Positions 35,324 through 44,236 of a stretch of DNA of 64,000 bases are shown here, piece after piece. Positions within the stretch are counted from its first letter, which is position 1; each line of letters begins with the position of its first letter. The notes beneath the pieces are model-generated. The model was given only the letters and a program-made list of their open reading frames with translations, searched no databases and had not been told where the DNA came from. The DNA is from GCA-2720975 sp964469565 (GTDB taxonomy: Bacteria; Planctomycetota; UBA1135; GCA-002686595), in contig CAYXZD010000002.1 of NCBI GenBank assembly GCA_964469565.1, positions 1 to 64,000 on the forward strand. The letters run 5' to 3'. Made by a program: the position numbers and the translations under genes.

Positions 35324-35683
35324 GTTGGTTGAAATGAAAGCTGAGTTGGCGAATCGAAAGTAAGAATCGGCAGGCGGATTCGACGCTTCCTAGCAAAAGC
35401 AGAACCTTCGCTAAGTGCGATCTAACCGGGGCAGATCCACAAACCTAGGATACCCTCCGGTTGGGAATCTGGGTGGGATATTCATTACCCCCGCATATAA
35501 GTCCTTCGAAGGCCCATAATGAGCATGATTTGCAAGTGCTGTTCGCTTTCACCGGGGGGGCGTGCTCATCGGCAGCTCCTGGATGGGGCAGCTCCTGAAT
35601 GGCATGGCCATGAGGCACATCTTCCCCGATTCCCCAAGTCCAGGTGCTCCAGCGAGCACCTAGTCCAGCGGCCCCCCCATCCC
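35324..35683. other. 360-base intergenic stretch between FG-GAP copy 2 and xthA
   Basis: No gene is seen. It holds a tandem 16-bp repeat (35571-35602) and a perfect 8-bp hairpin at 35642-35661 (AGGTGCTC-CAGC-GAGCACCT), which lies 22 bases beyond the xthA stop codon and could act as its transcription end. Confidence 0.5.
35571..35602. repeat. 16-bp tandem repeat
   Basis: GGCAGCTCCTGGATGG is followed directly by GGCAGCTCCTGAATGG, 15 of 16 bases identical. It lies in a gene-free stretch. Confidence 0.8.
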
Positions 35684-36454
35684 TCAGATCAACTCGGCAA
35701 CGACGGGGGCATGGTCGGACGGCTTTTCGCCATCGCGCGCATCAAGGGCCACGTGCACAGAGCTGCACACGGCCAAGGCCGGCGCGGACATCAAAAAGTG
35801 ATCAATGCGCAGCCCCGCCTTGCGCTGCCAGCCGCGGCTGCGGAAGTCCCACCACGTGAACTGGCCCGGTTCTTGGTTGTGCTTGCGAAATGCGTCCCCC
35901 AGACCACACCCCATGATCCGCGCTAGGGCATCCCGCTCGGGGTCCGAACACAGCACCTTGCCACGGAATGCCTCAGGGTCATACACGTCACGGTCATCGA
36001 AAGTGATATTGAAGTCCCCGGTCAGAACGACCTTTTCCCCCATGTCGTAGCGCTCGTCGACGAGGTCGTGCAGTTGCTCCAGCCAGCGCAGCTTATAGTC
36101 ATACTTGGGGTCCCCGACCTCGCGGCCGTTGACCACATATAGATTGAGCAGCATCACGTCCCCGCCCACCGTCGCCCCGATGACACGGGCTTCGGCATCG
36201 GGCTCGTCATCTGGAAAGCCCCGGGATACATCCTCGAGCCCCACACGCGAGAGAATCGCCACTCCGTTGTAGGTTTTCTGGCCGTGGACGGCGACCTCGT
36301 AGCCTAGGTCTTCGAACACCTCCCTCGGAAAAAGGTCATCCACCACCTTGGTTTCCTGAAAGCAGACCACATCGGGTCGCTCAGCTTCCAGCCACGGCAA
36401 GACCCTGGGCAGTCGGGCCCGCAGGGAATTCACGTTCCACGTTACGATTCGCAC
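35684..36454 (-). CDS. xthA: Exodeoxyribonuclease III
   Basis: Start is GTG at 36454. The 256-residue protein has the ExoIII N-terminus RIVTWNVNSLRARLP, the metal-binding FQETKV, the NGVAILSR segment, GDFNITFDDRDVYDP and the C-terminal LRIDHFLMS ... DHAPVVAEL with the catalytic His-Asp. It removes AP sites and 3'-end damage in base-excision repair. The gene is divergent from the DUF2029 gene, whose ATG lies 23 bases away, and its end is 22 bases from a perfect hairpin. Confidence 0.93.
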   Translation of the reverse strand: MRIVTWNVNSLRARLPRVLPWLEAERPDVVCFQETKVVDDLFPREVFEDLGYEVAVHGQKTYNGVAILSRVGLEDVSRGFPDDEPDAEARVIGATVGGDVMLLNLYVVNGREVGDPKYDYKLRWLEQLHDLVDERYDMGEKVVLTGDFNITFDDRDVYDPEAFRGKVLCSDPERDALARIMGCGLGDAFRKHNQEPGQFTWWDFRSRGWQRKAGLRIDHFLMSAPALAVCSSVHVALDARDGEKPSDHAPVVAELI

Positions 36455-36476
36455 GCCGCTAGTCTAACGTCTTGGA

Positions 36477-37769
36477 ATGGGATCCCCCAGACACAAGGTC
36501 ATCGTTTGGTTCGCCGTCCTGCTCTCTGCGGCCAGCCTTGTAGGAGTCAACCACCGCGCACGAACGGGGCGGGCCGCGCTGCTCAAATGGGAGGACACGT
36601 TTCTCACACTCGAGCAGGGTGAACCGATTTACGGACGCGGCCTAGCCTTTGGGGAACTCGCCACGAGTGAGGGCTACCCCACCCTGCCCCTGAGCCTGCT
36701 TCTCCTGAGCCCCTTTCGCTCCCTCGGCCCCCAGTGGGGCACCCTAGCATGGGCCTTTTTCAAGGTCATCCTCGCATGGTGGATCGTGACACGAGCTCTT
36801 GACTTCAGTGCAGGGGCAACGGGGAGGCCACCTCCTTGGGCGGTGTGGGTCGTGCTCTTACTCAGCGTGCGCGTCCTGCACTCCGATCTCCAACACGGCA
36901 ATCTCAACCTCGTCGTGGGCGCCACCGTTCTCGCAGCGTTCAGCGCCTGGGCTCGTGGCCGCGACACCCTGTGCGGGTTCTGGCTGGGAGTGGGCGCCAT
37001 TCTCAAAGTGACGCCGCTCCTAGGAGTCGTTTTCCTATTGCGCAAGAAAAGCAGGCGCGGCCTCCTCGGCCTTGCAGGAGGGCTCGCCACCTGTGCGCTC
37101 GTCTTGCCCGCCTTGTGGCTCGGCTGGGAGACCACCCTCGAATTGAATAACGCCTGGTGGGACCAGATGATCGGCCCCTATCTGGAGGGCACCCCCCTGA
37201 CCATCGTTCAGACCGAACAAATCAACCAGTCCATGCTAGGTGTCGGCGCCCGCTGGTTGACCGACTGCGTCGCCATCGTGGGGCGCGCCGGGAGTCACAC
37301 CGAGGATGTGTCCATCAACGTACTCAGCCTTTCGCCCGCTGCATTTCATTGGGTTCACCGCATCGCTGCGGCATGGGTACTCTGCGCCCTGTGGCTTTCC
37401 CTCAGTCCCGACGATTCCAAACGCCCGGGCTACGTAATCTTGGGTGAGGCCGCTCTGCTGGCCCTCGCAATGCTGATCCTCTCCGAGCGGAGTTGGAAGC
37501 AACACTATGTCCTCTTGCCCCTTCCCCTTGCGTTCCTCACGGGGCAGATCATTGCAGCCCACGGGTCTGCTTCGGTCCGGTTTTCCGCAAGAGCCCTTGC
37601 CGGCCTGTGCTTATTCGCGGTCACCGGTCTCATCGCCCTCAGCGGTGATGCCGTCTTGGGCGATTTTGGAGCGGATCTGGCGGAAGCCTACGGAGTCTGG
37701 TTTTGGGCTGGAGCTCTGCTCTTTGCGAGTATTGGCATCCTCTTGAGGCCCTACAGGCCCGAATCCTGA
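36477..37769 (+). CDS. DUF2029/GT87-type polytopic membrane glycosyltransferase
   Basis: The 430-residue protein has about ten hydrophobic helices. Its motifs (YPTLPLSLLLLSPF, SDLQHGNLNLVVGA, LKVTPLLGVVFLLRK) match GT87/DUF2029 proteins, which use polyprenyl-phosphate sugar donors in the membrane. An acidic residue pair near the first extracytoplasmic loop (KWEDTF) fits the GT-C pattern. No direct partner gene is adjacent. Which sugar it moves cannot be read from the sequence. Confidence 0.78.
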   Translation: MGSPRHKVIVWFAVLLSAASLVGVNHRARTGRAALLKWEDTFLTLEQGEPIYGRGLAFGELATSEGYPTLPLSLLLLSPFRSLGPQWGTLAWAFFKVILAWWIVTRALDFSAGATGRPPPWAVWVVLLLSVRVLHSDLQHGNLNLVVGATVLAAFSAWARGRDTLCGFWLGVGAILKVTPLLGVVFLLRKKSRRGLLGLAGGLATCALVLPALWLGWETTLELNNAWWDQMIGPYLEGTPLTIVQTEQINQSMLGVGARWLTDCVAIVGRAGSHTEDVSINVLSLSPAAFHWVHRIAAAWVLCALWLSLSPDDSKRPGYVILGEAALLALAMLILSERSWKQHYVLLPLPLAFLTGQIIAAHGSASVRFSARALAGLCLFAVTGLIALSGDAVLGDFGADLAEAYGVWFWAGALLFASIGILLRPYRPES

Positions 37770-37898
37770 GCTTTGGGGGTCTCTCCGGTGCCAACTTATG
37801 GGTAAGTCACTATTCTATTCGCCCCAATGCCTCCGCCCGGCCCAGCCTGAGCGCGTCGAGGTCAGCAACCGATCACCCATGAATACCTGGATTGCCCT

Positions 37899-39503
37899 TT
37901 GAACCCAACGAGTCGTCATAATCGAGGCCCCCGCAGAGGCGGTGGCTCACGCCGGGCCAAAGGCCCTACCAAGAAATCTGTCAAGAGTGGGGGCGCGCCC
38001 GCACCTCTGCAGCCGGTAGAGGATATCCCCCCCATCGAGGCCTTCACCGAATGGAACCTAGGTGACGAGGTCCAAGGAGCCATCGCAGCCATGGGCATTA
38101 CCAAGCCCACGCCTGTACAGGCCATCAGCATCGGCCCGGTCTTGGACGGCAAAGATGTGATCGCCAAGGCTGAGACGGGTACGGGCAAGACGCTTGCTTT
38201 TGGGGCCCCCATGATTGCCAAGGTAGACCCTGGCCGAAGCACGGTCCTTTGCCTGGTGCTTTCACCCACCCGCGAACTATCAGAGCAGGTGCATGACGTT
38301 CTCAAAGAACTGGGTGCCGCCCGTGGGATCAAGACTGCGCTGATCGTGGGCGGTGAGCCCATGCGTCCCCAAGTGCTGGCCTTACAGGAGGGGGCCCAGG
38401 TCGTAGTCGGCACTCCCGGCCGGGTTCTCGACTTGATGAACCAGGGGTTTCTGTCTTTCCCTTGGACTGAGTTCGCCGTCTTGGACGAAGCCGACAAGAT
38501 GCTCGAAATCGGTTTCATCGACGACGTGGAAAAAATCTTGGCCGCCTGCAACGAGGATCGCCAAACCCTCCTGTTTTCTGCCACCTTCCCACCGCCCCTC
38601 CTCAAGTTAGCCCGGGCCTACACCACCGCCCCGATTGAGGTAGCGACTGCTTCAGGGATGGCCACCGTGGACAGCATCAGCCAATTCCACCTCAAAGTCA
38701 CCGACGAGAACCGCGTGCGCGGCCTGTCGATGATGATTGACTCGAGTGCCCCCGATGACGTCTTCTTGGTCTTCTGCGAGCGGCGTACGGATGTGGACCG
38801 CCTCATGCGGAGATTGGAGCGCATGCGATTCTCGGTCAAGGCCCTGCACGGGGGCTATGACCAGGCCTCGCGATTCCGCGTGATGTCTGCATTCCGAACG
38901 GGTGAGGTCAAGGTTTTGCTGGCCACCGATGTGGCCTCCCGAGGCTTGGACGTCAAGCATGTCACCCATGTCATCAATTTTGGCGTTCCCCGCGATGTGG
39001 CCGACTACACCCACCGCATCGGCCGGACGGGACGAGCAGGGCGCACGGGCACAGCGGTGACATTTGTAGGCGGCGAGGACATGCGGCGCTGGCACGCATT
39101 GCTCGGCCAGGTCTCCTACGATATCCCCGAAGCAAGAAACCCTTCCGACGTGCACCCACCGAAGGGATCCCACACGGACACGGTTGCGACCCAACCCAAC
39201 TCAGGACCCTCAGGCACCAGGCGGCCCGAGCGCAAGAGAGCCCATCCGCAGCAGGTGACTGATTCCCAAGACCAGGCACCCAACGCACCGGCCACTCCCC
39301 CGGCCACTCCCCCGGCCACTCCCCCGGCCACTACTCTGGTCCCGGAGGCCCCCACCCATTTCGGCATGGGGCTCGAAGAGGAACCCGTACCCGCCGAAGA
39401 GCCACAACGGGCAGCCGATACGGTCATGGATCCGACACCGCAGAGTTCTTCATCTTCCGATACACCACCCGAGCCTCACCTGGGTTTCGGTACAGGCCTA
39501 TAG
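37899..39503 (+). CDS. DEAD-box ATP-dependent RNA helicase
   Basis: Start is TTG at 37899. The 534-residue protein has an Arg/Gly-rich N-terminus, the Q motif region, Walker A AETGTGKT, motif Ib, VLDEADKMLEIG (DEAD), LFSATF (SAT), and HRIGRTGRAGRTG. The C-terminal 140 residues are low complexity and include the repeat ATPP. It unwinds RNA during ribosome assembly or at low temperature. Its neighbour downstream is a ferredoxin-IspH pair 19 bases away, so co-transcription is possible. Confidence 0.9.
   Translation: MNPTSRHNRGPRRGGGSRRAKGPTKKSVKSGGAPAPLQPVEDIPPIEAFTEWNLGDEVQGAIAAMGITKPTPVQAISIGPVLDGKDVIAKAETGTGKTLAFGAPMIAKVDPGRSTVLCLVLSPTRELSEQVHDVLKELGAARGIKTALIVGGEPMRPQVLALQEGAQVVVGTPGRVLDLMNQGFLSFPWTEFAVLDEADKMLEIGFIDDVEKILAACNEDRQTLLFSATFPPPLLKLARAYTTAPIEVATASGMATVDSISQFHLKVTDENRVRGLSMMIDSSAPDDVFLVFCERRTDVDRLMRRLERMRFSVKALHGGYDQASRFRVMSAFRTGEVKVLLATDVASRGLDVKHVTHVINFGVPRDVADYTHRIGRTGRAGRTGTAVTFVGGEDMRRWHALLGQVSYDIPEARNPSDVHPPKGSHTDTVATQPNSGPSGTRRPERKRAHPQQVTDSQDQAPNAPATPPATPPATPPATTLVPEAPTHFGMGLEEEPVPAEEPQRAADTVMDPTPQSSSSSDTPPEPHLGFGTGL
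39291..39335 (+). repeat. 12-bp in-frame repeat in the helicase tail
   Basis: GCCACTCCCCCG repeats three times from 39291, then decays, encoding ATPP units. Confidence 0.8.
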
Positions 39504-39522
39504 AATCGCCCCCGAGTTCTGA

Positions 39523-39933
39523 ATGATGGCTGGATCCAACCCGTACCTCCAAGACTCGCCCGCTGACCCTCCCACGGGAACGTACACTCTCACCTTTGAG
39601 CCCATGCAAGTGGAGGTGCAGGTCAATCCCCAAGACCTCCCCGAGGGTGGTGAAGGTCTCCTAGGTTCCATCTTGAGTATTGCCCACGCCAATGGCATCG
39701 AGATCGACCACGCCTGCGGCGGCGTCTGCGCCTGCTCGACCTGCCACGTGATCGTGCGGAGTGGAGGCGATTCGTGCCCCGAACCCAGTGAGACGGAGGA
39801 AGACATGCTCGACCAAGCCCCCGGAGTTGAACTAGGCTCACGACTCGCCTGTCAAGCTGTTCCAAACGGCACATGCGACGTGAGGGTTGAAATCCCCGAC
39901 TGGAATCGCAATCACGCCCAAGAGGGTGCCTAG
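39523..39933 (+). CDS. 2Fe-2S adrenodoxin-type ferredoxin
   Basis: The 136-residue protein has the vertebrate/ISC-type cluster pattern Cys65-x5-Cys71-x2-Cys74-x35-Cys110 inside DHACGGVCACSTCHVIV and SRLACQA. It is a soluble electron carrier. Its stop codon (TAG) overlaps the GTG start of ispH by one base, so the two are made together. IspH needs a reduced ferredoxin or flavodoxin to reduce its substrate, so this protein is probably its electron donor. An alternative in-frame ATG two codons later is possible. Confidence 0.88.
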   Translation: MMAGSNPYLQDSPADPPTGTYTLTFEPMQVEVQVNPQDLPEGGEGLLGSILSIAHANGIEIDHACGGVCACSTCHVIVRSGGDSCPEPSETEEDMLDQAPGVELGSRLACQAVPNGTCDVRVEIPDWNRNHAQEGA

Positions 39934-40859
39934 TGAGCCAAGACGTCATCCTCGCCAACCCCCGTGGGTTTTGCGCCGGGGTCGACCGCGCCATCGAGAT
40001 TGTCTTGCTCGCCCTAGAGCGTCATGGTGCTCCGGTCTATGTGCTCCATGAGATCGTGCACAACAAGCACGTGCTCGCAGACCTCACCTCACGCGGAACG
40101 GTTTTTGTGAGATCCCTCGATGAGATTCCCAGTGGAGGCGTGACCATCTTTAGCGCCCACGGAGTCTCGGATGCTGTGGTTCATGAAGCCCAAGATCGCG
40201 GGCTGAGAATCATCGATGCCACCTGCCCTTTGGTGACCAAGGTCCACAAACAAGCCATCCTCTATGCCCACGCGGGTTGCGAGGTCATCTTGATTGGACA
40301 CCCAGGTCACCCCGAAGTCGAGGGCACACGCGGACGAATACCCGGTCAAGTTCATGTGCTTTCAACGGTTGAAGAAGTCGAAGCACTCACCGTACGCGAC
40401 TCCACCCAGCTCGCCTACGTCACCCAGACCACCCTATCAGTCGACGATACTCGCGACGCCATCGCGGCCCTTGAAGCGCGTTTCCCAACCATTCAAGGAC
40501 CTGCCCTGAAGGACATTTGCTACGCCACTCAGAATCGCCAAAACGCGGTCAAAGAGATGCTGCCACGGCTGCAACTCCTGCTCGTTGTTGGCTCAGCTAA
40601 TTCGTCCAATTCCAATCGCCTACGAGAGTTAGGCGAACGGGGTGGAGTCCCTTCTTATCTCGTGGACCATCCCGATCAGATCCAAGGCGACTGGCTCAGC
40701 GGGATCACTGAAGTAGGAGTAACCGCCGGAGCCTCGGCCCCAGAATCACTCGTCCAGATCATCCTCAACCGCCTCCGAGACCTCGGAGTGCGTGAGTGTC
40801 ACGAATTGGAAGGGGAACCTGAAACCGTGGTGTTTCAAATGCCCAAGGAACTTGGATAG
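39933..40859 (+). CDS. ispH: 4-hydroxy-3-methylbut-2-enyl diphosphate reductase
   Basis: Start is GTG at 39933, overlapping the ferredoxin stop. The 308-residue protein has the [4Fe-4S] cysteines Cys14 (PRGFCAGV), Cys98 (DATCPLV) and Cys196 (DICYATQ), and the substrate histidines His43, His76 (SAHGVS) and His123 (IGHPGHPEVEGT). It makes IPP and DMAPP in the last step of the MEP pathway. The overlap with the ferredoxin implies translational coupling. The rest of the MEP pathway is not in the window. Confidence 0.95.
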   Translation: MSQDVILANPRGFCAGVDRAIEIVLLALERHGAPVYVLHEIVHNKHVLADLTSRGTVFVRSLDEIPSGGVTIFSAHGVSDAVVHEAQDRGLRIIDATCPLVTKVHKQAILYAHAGCEVILIGHPGHPEVEGTRGRIPGQVHVLSTVEEVEALTVRDSTQLAYVTQTTLSVDDTRDAIAALEARFPTIQGPALKDICYATQNRQNAVKEMLPRLQLLLVVGSANSSNSNRLRELGERGGVPSYLVDHPDQIQGDWLSGITEVGVTAGASAPESLVQIILNRLRDLGVRECHELEGEPETVVFQMPKELG

Positions 40860-40906
40860 GCCCCGAGGGACACACAGCCGAATGCCCGTAGGACACGGGA
40901 CCCTTG

Positions 40907-41680
40907 TTAGAACTTCCAGCCCACGGTCAAGAGGTAGAGGCTGTCTACGCGCTCGGCTCCTGCAGCCGGAGTGTTATCCCAATCCATGACCCACTGGAGT
41001 TGGGCGAACATACTGCTCCCTAGGGTCGCCTTGAGGCGCGTATCCACCTTTGAAGTGACGTCAGCCGTCTCCTCGACGCTAGGGAGAATCTCGGCTGTCT
41101 GGGAGAGTCCCCAGCGCTCACTGGGCGTGTAGCCCCAATTGTAGGCCAGGCGCGCGGCAACATAGTCCGATGCCAAGGGACCCACTTCGTCTTGCTTGAA
41201 CCAAGTCAAGCCCAGCTCAGCCGCTGCAATCCAATGCTCGCTATCCACGAGTTGCCGGCCAGCACCCAAACCAAGAGTCGTACGCAAATCAACTCCTGCT
41301 TGACGATCGGCTTCGGCGCTCGATTGTGCAAGCCAATAGGTCTTCTCCGTAAAGAAACGGTCGAATTGGGCTTTGCCGAAAGTCTTGCGTTGCGTGATTA
41401 GCCCAGCCTCCTGCGAGAAATTCCAGGACATTCCCAGGGTGTAGCGCGACCCTTCCGTCTCCTTCTTGGCGTCGGCCGTGGCAGAGGCTTTTTTGATGTC
41501 TGTGTTTCCGTCCGTCGCACTGATCCCCACGGTGACGGCACCTCCCCACTCGGGGGGGTCGGCGGCATCATCGGCCTTTGGGGCCACAAGTGGATTCAGG
41601 GAACTCAACCTTGGTGTCCAGTCGGTTGGGCTGGAGAACTCGGGACTGAGCAGGGCGATCAGGGAAACGAATGACAGCAT
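40907..41680 (-). CDS. DUF481 outer-membrane beta-barrel protein
   Basis: The 257-residue protein has a signal peptide, a short linker and alternating hydrophobic strands with aromatic ends (GSRYTLGMSWNFS, YWLAQSSAEADRQ, SDYVAARLAYNWGY) to a C-terminal Phe (VGWKF), typical of an outer-membrane barrel. DUF481 proteins in other bacteria are of unknown or salt-related function. It is convergent with ispH and separated by a 47-base gap that holds a weak CCCGT/ACGGG hairpin. It lies just downstream of the MBL hydrolase gene. Confidence 0.8.
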   Translation of the reverse strand: MLSFVSLIALLSPEFSSPTDWTPRLSSLNPLVAPKADDAADPPEWGGAVTVGISATDGNTDIKKASATADAKKETEGSRYTLGMSWNFSQEAGLITQRKTFGKAQFDRFFTEKTYWLAQSSAEADRQAGVDLRTTLGLGAGRQLVDSEHWIAAAELGLTWFKQDEVGPLASDYVAARLAYNWGYTPSERWGLSQTAEILPSVEETADVTSKVDTRLKATLGSSMFAQLQWVMDWDNTPAAGAERVDSLYLLTVGWKF

Positions 41681-41694
41681 GAGTTTAGGAATGA

Positions 41695-42624
41695 CTAGGG
41701 GAGTTTTTCTTGGGGGGGCAGCAGGTCTACCGATTGCAGAGAATAGCGCCGGCCTTCGGACACCACCCGCCCGAAGGCGGTATCTGCATCATGATAGAAT
41801 AGGCCGATCCAGGCCTTGTCCGCGGCCTCCTCAAGGAGCCGAGAACGTTGTTCGAAGGACACCAGCACATCCACGTCATAGGCCATGATGTAAGGCGGCT
41901 GAATGTGGTGGGTGGTTGGGATGACATCGGCCCAGAACACAGCAGTGGGACCGGTCGCAAGCTCGTTGATACTGATCACGCACACACCCTCGGAGTGTCC
42001 GCCAACATGGCGTGCTCTGATTCCGTCGACAAGCTCAATGTCGCCACGCTCGGCACTATCAAACAAGTCTACGAGCCCGGCTGTCTCAAGGGCTTCGACA
42101 TCCTCCGCGCGATATGAGCCCCGCCGTGCATGGTCGGGGTGCTTGGCCATTTCGAATTCCGCTCGGGGAAGGAAGTGACGCGCCTGTGAAAACAGCGGCT
42201 GCAGTTCACCGGCCTCCTCGATGACGAAACTACCGATGTGATCCCAGTGGCAATGAGAGGCAATCACGTGGGTTACCTCCTCAGGGGTTACACCGCAGGC
42301 TCGGAGAGTGGCTTCTAGGCTCGTGCTGTGATCAATGTGGTAGATGGCTCGGAGCTTCTCGCTCCAGCGATTCCCGACTCCGCCTTCGATCACCACCCTC
42401 AGGTCGCCGCGCTCAAGCAGAAAGGGCCGGAGAGCTAATCGAATGGTGTTGTCCTCAGCAGGAGGAGTCATGGGCCGCCACAACGTCGCAGGGACGACTC
42501 CCCACATGGCACCCCCGTCCAGACGAAAGAAACCGTCGCTCAATGCGGTGACTTTCCAGTCCCCAACCTGAACAGCCTGGGGAACCCAAGGGGAGGCAGA
42601 CTGAGAGCCGGCGCAAGTGTCCAT
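41695..42624 (-). CDS. Metallo-beta-lactamase-fold hydrolase
   Basis: The 309-residue protein has the zinc motif SHCHWDHIG (His124, His126, Asp128, His129) and the later GGHSEGV His. The full ligand set of an MBL-fold lactonase or esterase is present. It follows the acyl-CoA dehydrogenase gene by 7 bases and is last in the minus-strand acyl-CoA operon, so it may hydrolyse an acyl ester, lactone or acyl-CoA derivative. N-acyl-homoserine lactonase is the family precedent, but substrate is not known here. Confidence 0.82.
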   Translation of the reverse strand: MDTCAGSQSASPWVPQAVQVGDWKVTALSDGFFRLDGGAMWGVVPATLWRPMTPPAEDNTIRLALRPFLLERGDLRVVIEGGVGNRWSEKLRAIYHIDHSTSLEATLRACGVTPEEVTHVIASHCHWDHIGSFVIEEAGELQPLFSQARHFLPRAEFEMAKHPDHARRGSYRAEDVEALETAGLVDLFDSAERGDIELVDGIRARHVGGHSEGVCVISINELATGPTAVFWADVIPTTHHIQPPYIMAYDVDVLVSFEQRSRLLEEAADKAWIGLFYHDADTAFGRVVSEGRRYSLQSVDLLPPQEKLP

Positions 42625-42631
42625 GGGAGCG

Positions 42632-43810
42632 CTAGCTACCTTGAACCTCGCGGAGGATCGATCGTGAAATCACAAGGCGTTGGATTTCACTGGTGCCTTC
42701 CCCAATCACGCACAGCTTCGCGTCGCGCCACATTCGCTCGACCGGGTACTCCCGGGTGTACCCGTAGCCACCGTGTATCTGGATCGCATCGTAAGTCACC
42801 TTCATGGCCACCTCGGATGCCATCAGCTTGGCCATGGCGCCCTCCTTGGAAAAGGGCAACCCTGCGTCCTTGAGCCGTGCCGCGTGATACACAAGGTGGC
42901 GCGCGGCCTCCACCTGCATGGCCATGTCGGCTAATTTGAATTGGACGGCCTGCTGGTCGGCCAGAGTCTTCCCGAACGCTTCGCGCTCGGTGGCATAGCG
43001 CCGAGCCTCTTGGAACGCCCCGTCAGCGATCCCCAGCGAAAGCGCACCAATCGAGATACGCCCCCCGTCGAGGGTCTTCATGAAGGTCTTGAAGCCATCC
43101 TCAGGTGGACCTAGCAAATGGTTGGCCGGGATGCGGGCATCTTCGAAAACAAGGCTGGCCCAATCAGAGCCGCGCATCCCTAGCTTGGTTTCGCCCTTCT
43201 CAAGGCTGAACCCGTCCACGTCTCGCGGAACAACAAAGGCACTGATCCCCTTGGCTCCCTTGGTCTTGTCTGTGACAGCCGTGCAAATGAACACGCCGGC
43301 GTGATTGGCATTAGTGATGAAGCACTTGCGACCATTGAGTATGTACTCATCCCCGTCAAGGACGGCCGTCGTCTGCGTCCCTCCCGAGTCCGATCCTGCA
43401 CCGGGTTCAGTCAGCCCGTACGCACCCATGTATTCACCACTGATCAGCCTCGGCACGTATTCGCTGGCCAGCTCCTCTCCGCCCCAACGATAGATGGGGT
43501 AGGTTCCCAGACTTACGTGGGCGGCAAACGTCAGCCCTGTTGACCCACACACCTTCGAAAGCTCTTCCACTGCAACTGCGTAGGCTAGAGTACTCGCGCC
43601 AGCGCCACCGTACTTCTCAGCGAATGGAATCCCGGGGAGCCCAAGCTCCACGATTTTTTCCCACAATTCTTTGGGGAATCGGTGATTCTCGTCTATCTCA
43701 GCTGCAATGGGTGCCACTTCGTTCTTGGCGAAGTCGGCCACCATCTCCTGAATCATGCGCTCATCCTCGGTGAGGTCGAAGGCGTGCTGGATACCGGGGA
43801 GTTCAGTCAT
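42632..43810 (-). CDS. Acyl-CoA dehydrogenase (short/branched-chain type)
   Basis: The 392-residue protein is a normal-length FAD acyl-CoA dehydrogenase. Motifs include GAYGLTEPGAGSDSGG (FAD loop), LGMRGSDWASLVFED, and the C-terminal IHGGYGYTREYPVERMWRDAK and GEGTSEIQRLVISR, where the Glu positions fit the catalytic base. It oxidises acyl-CoA to 2-enoyl-CoA, the first step of beta-oxidation. It is third-last in an operon with a second acyl-CoA dehydrogenase, 3-hydroxyacyl-CoA dehydrogenase and thiolase. Branched-chain or short-chain substrates are both possible. Confidence 0.9.
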   Translation of the reverse strand: MTELPGIQHAFDLTEDERMIQEMVADFAKNEVAPIAAEIDENHRFPKELWEKIVELGLPGIPFAEKYGGAGASTLAYAVAVEELSKVCGSTGLTFAAHVSLGTYPIYRWGGEELASEYVPRLISGEYMGAYGLTEPGAGSDSGGTQTTAVLDGDEYILNGRKCFITNANHAGVFICTAVTDKTKGAKGISAFVVPRDVDGFSLEKGETKLGMRGSDWASLVFEDARIPANHLLGPPEDGFKTFMKTLDGGRISIGALSLGIADGAFQEARRYATEREAFGKTLADQQAVQFKLADMAMQVEAARHLVYHAARLKDAGLPFSKEGAMAKLMASEVAMKVTYDAIQIHGGYGYTREYPVERMWRDAKLCVIGEGTSEIQRLVISRSILREVQGS

Positions 43811-43904
43811 GGAAAGAAGTCAGGCTAGAGTGTCGTGGAATCAGAGCGGGTGAACGGAGGGTAAGACAGGGCTCGGAGGCGCCGCACATGAGTGCAGCCT
43901 TCGA

Positions 43905-44180
43905 TCAGTCGAGCTCGATTTGCCAGCCGCCCGCTCGGCGAGCTGGGGTGCCGCCCTTTGCCGGCATGGCGACCGCACTCGATTCCCTATAGAAATCGGC
44001 GGAGCCACCCGAACCCACCCAGGCGATCAGAGCAGCCCTTGAGAATCGCCACTCGCGCCCGATTTTGCGAGCGGGCAGGTTTTCGGCATGCAGAACTTTG
44101 TTGAAGGTTTTGATGCTCACGCCGAGTAGCTCAGCAGCTTCCTCGAGGTTCAAGATGTCGCTGTTGGATGTCTTGGTCAT
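43905..44180 (-). CDS. Small helix-turn-helix DNA-binding protein
   Basis: The 91-residue protein has an excisionase/MerR-like HTH at about residues 10-55 (LNLEEAAELLGVSIKTFNK ... IGREWRFSRAALIAWV). The remaining residues are unstructured. It lies between two acyl-CoA dehydrogenase genes, with gaps of 94 and 56 bases, and may regulate this operon. It is not accompanied by any integrase or phage gene. Function is inferred only. Confidence 0.75.
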   Translation of the reverse strand: MTKTSNSDILNLEEAAELLGVSIKTFNKVLHAENLPARKIGREWRFSRAALIAWVGSGGSADFYRESSAVAMPAKGGTPARRAGGWQIELD

Positions 44181-44236
44181 GGGAGGGGCGGATACGGGGA
44201 ATCGGAAAGGTGAAGATGAATGAAGTGTACGTGGAC

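Noticed and set aside
35519..35926. 135-codon plus-strand frame
   Set aside because: It runs into the antisense of xthA and has no domain.
43905..44180. Phage excisionase
   Set aside because: The HTH is excisionase-like, but there are no integrase, attachment-site or phage genes near; a regulator is more likely.
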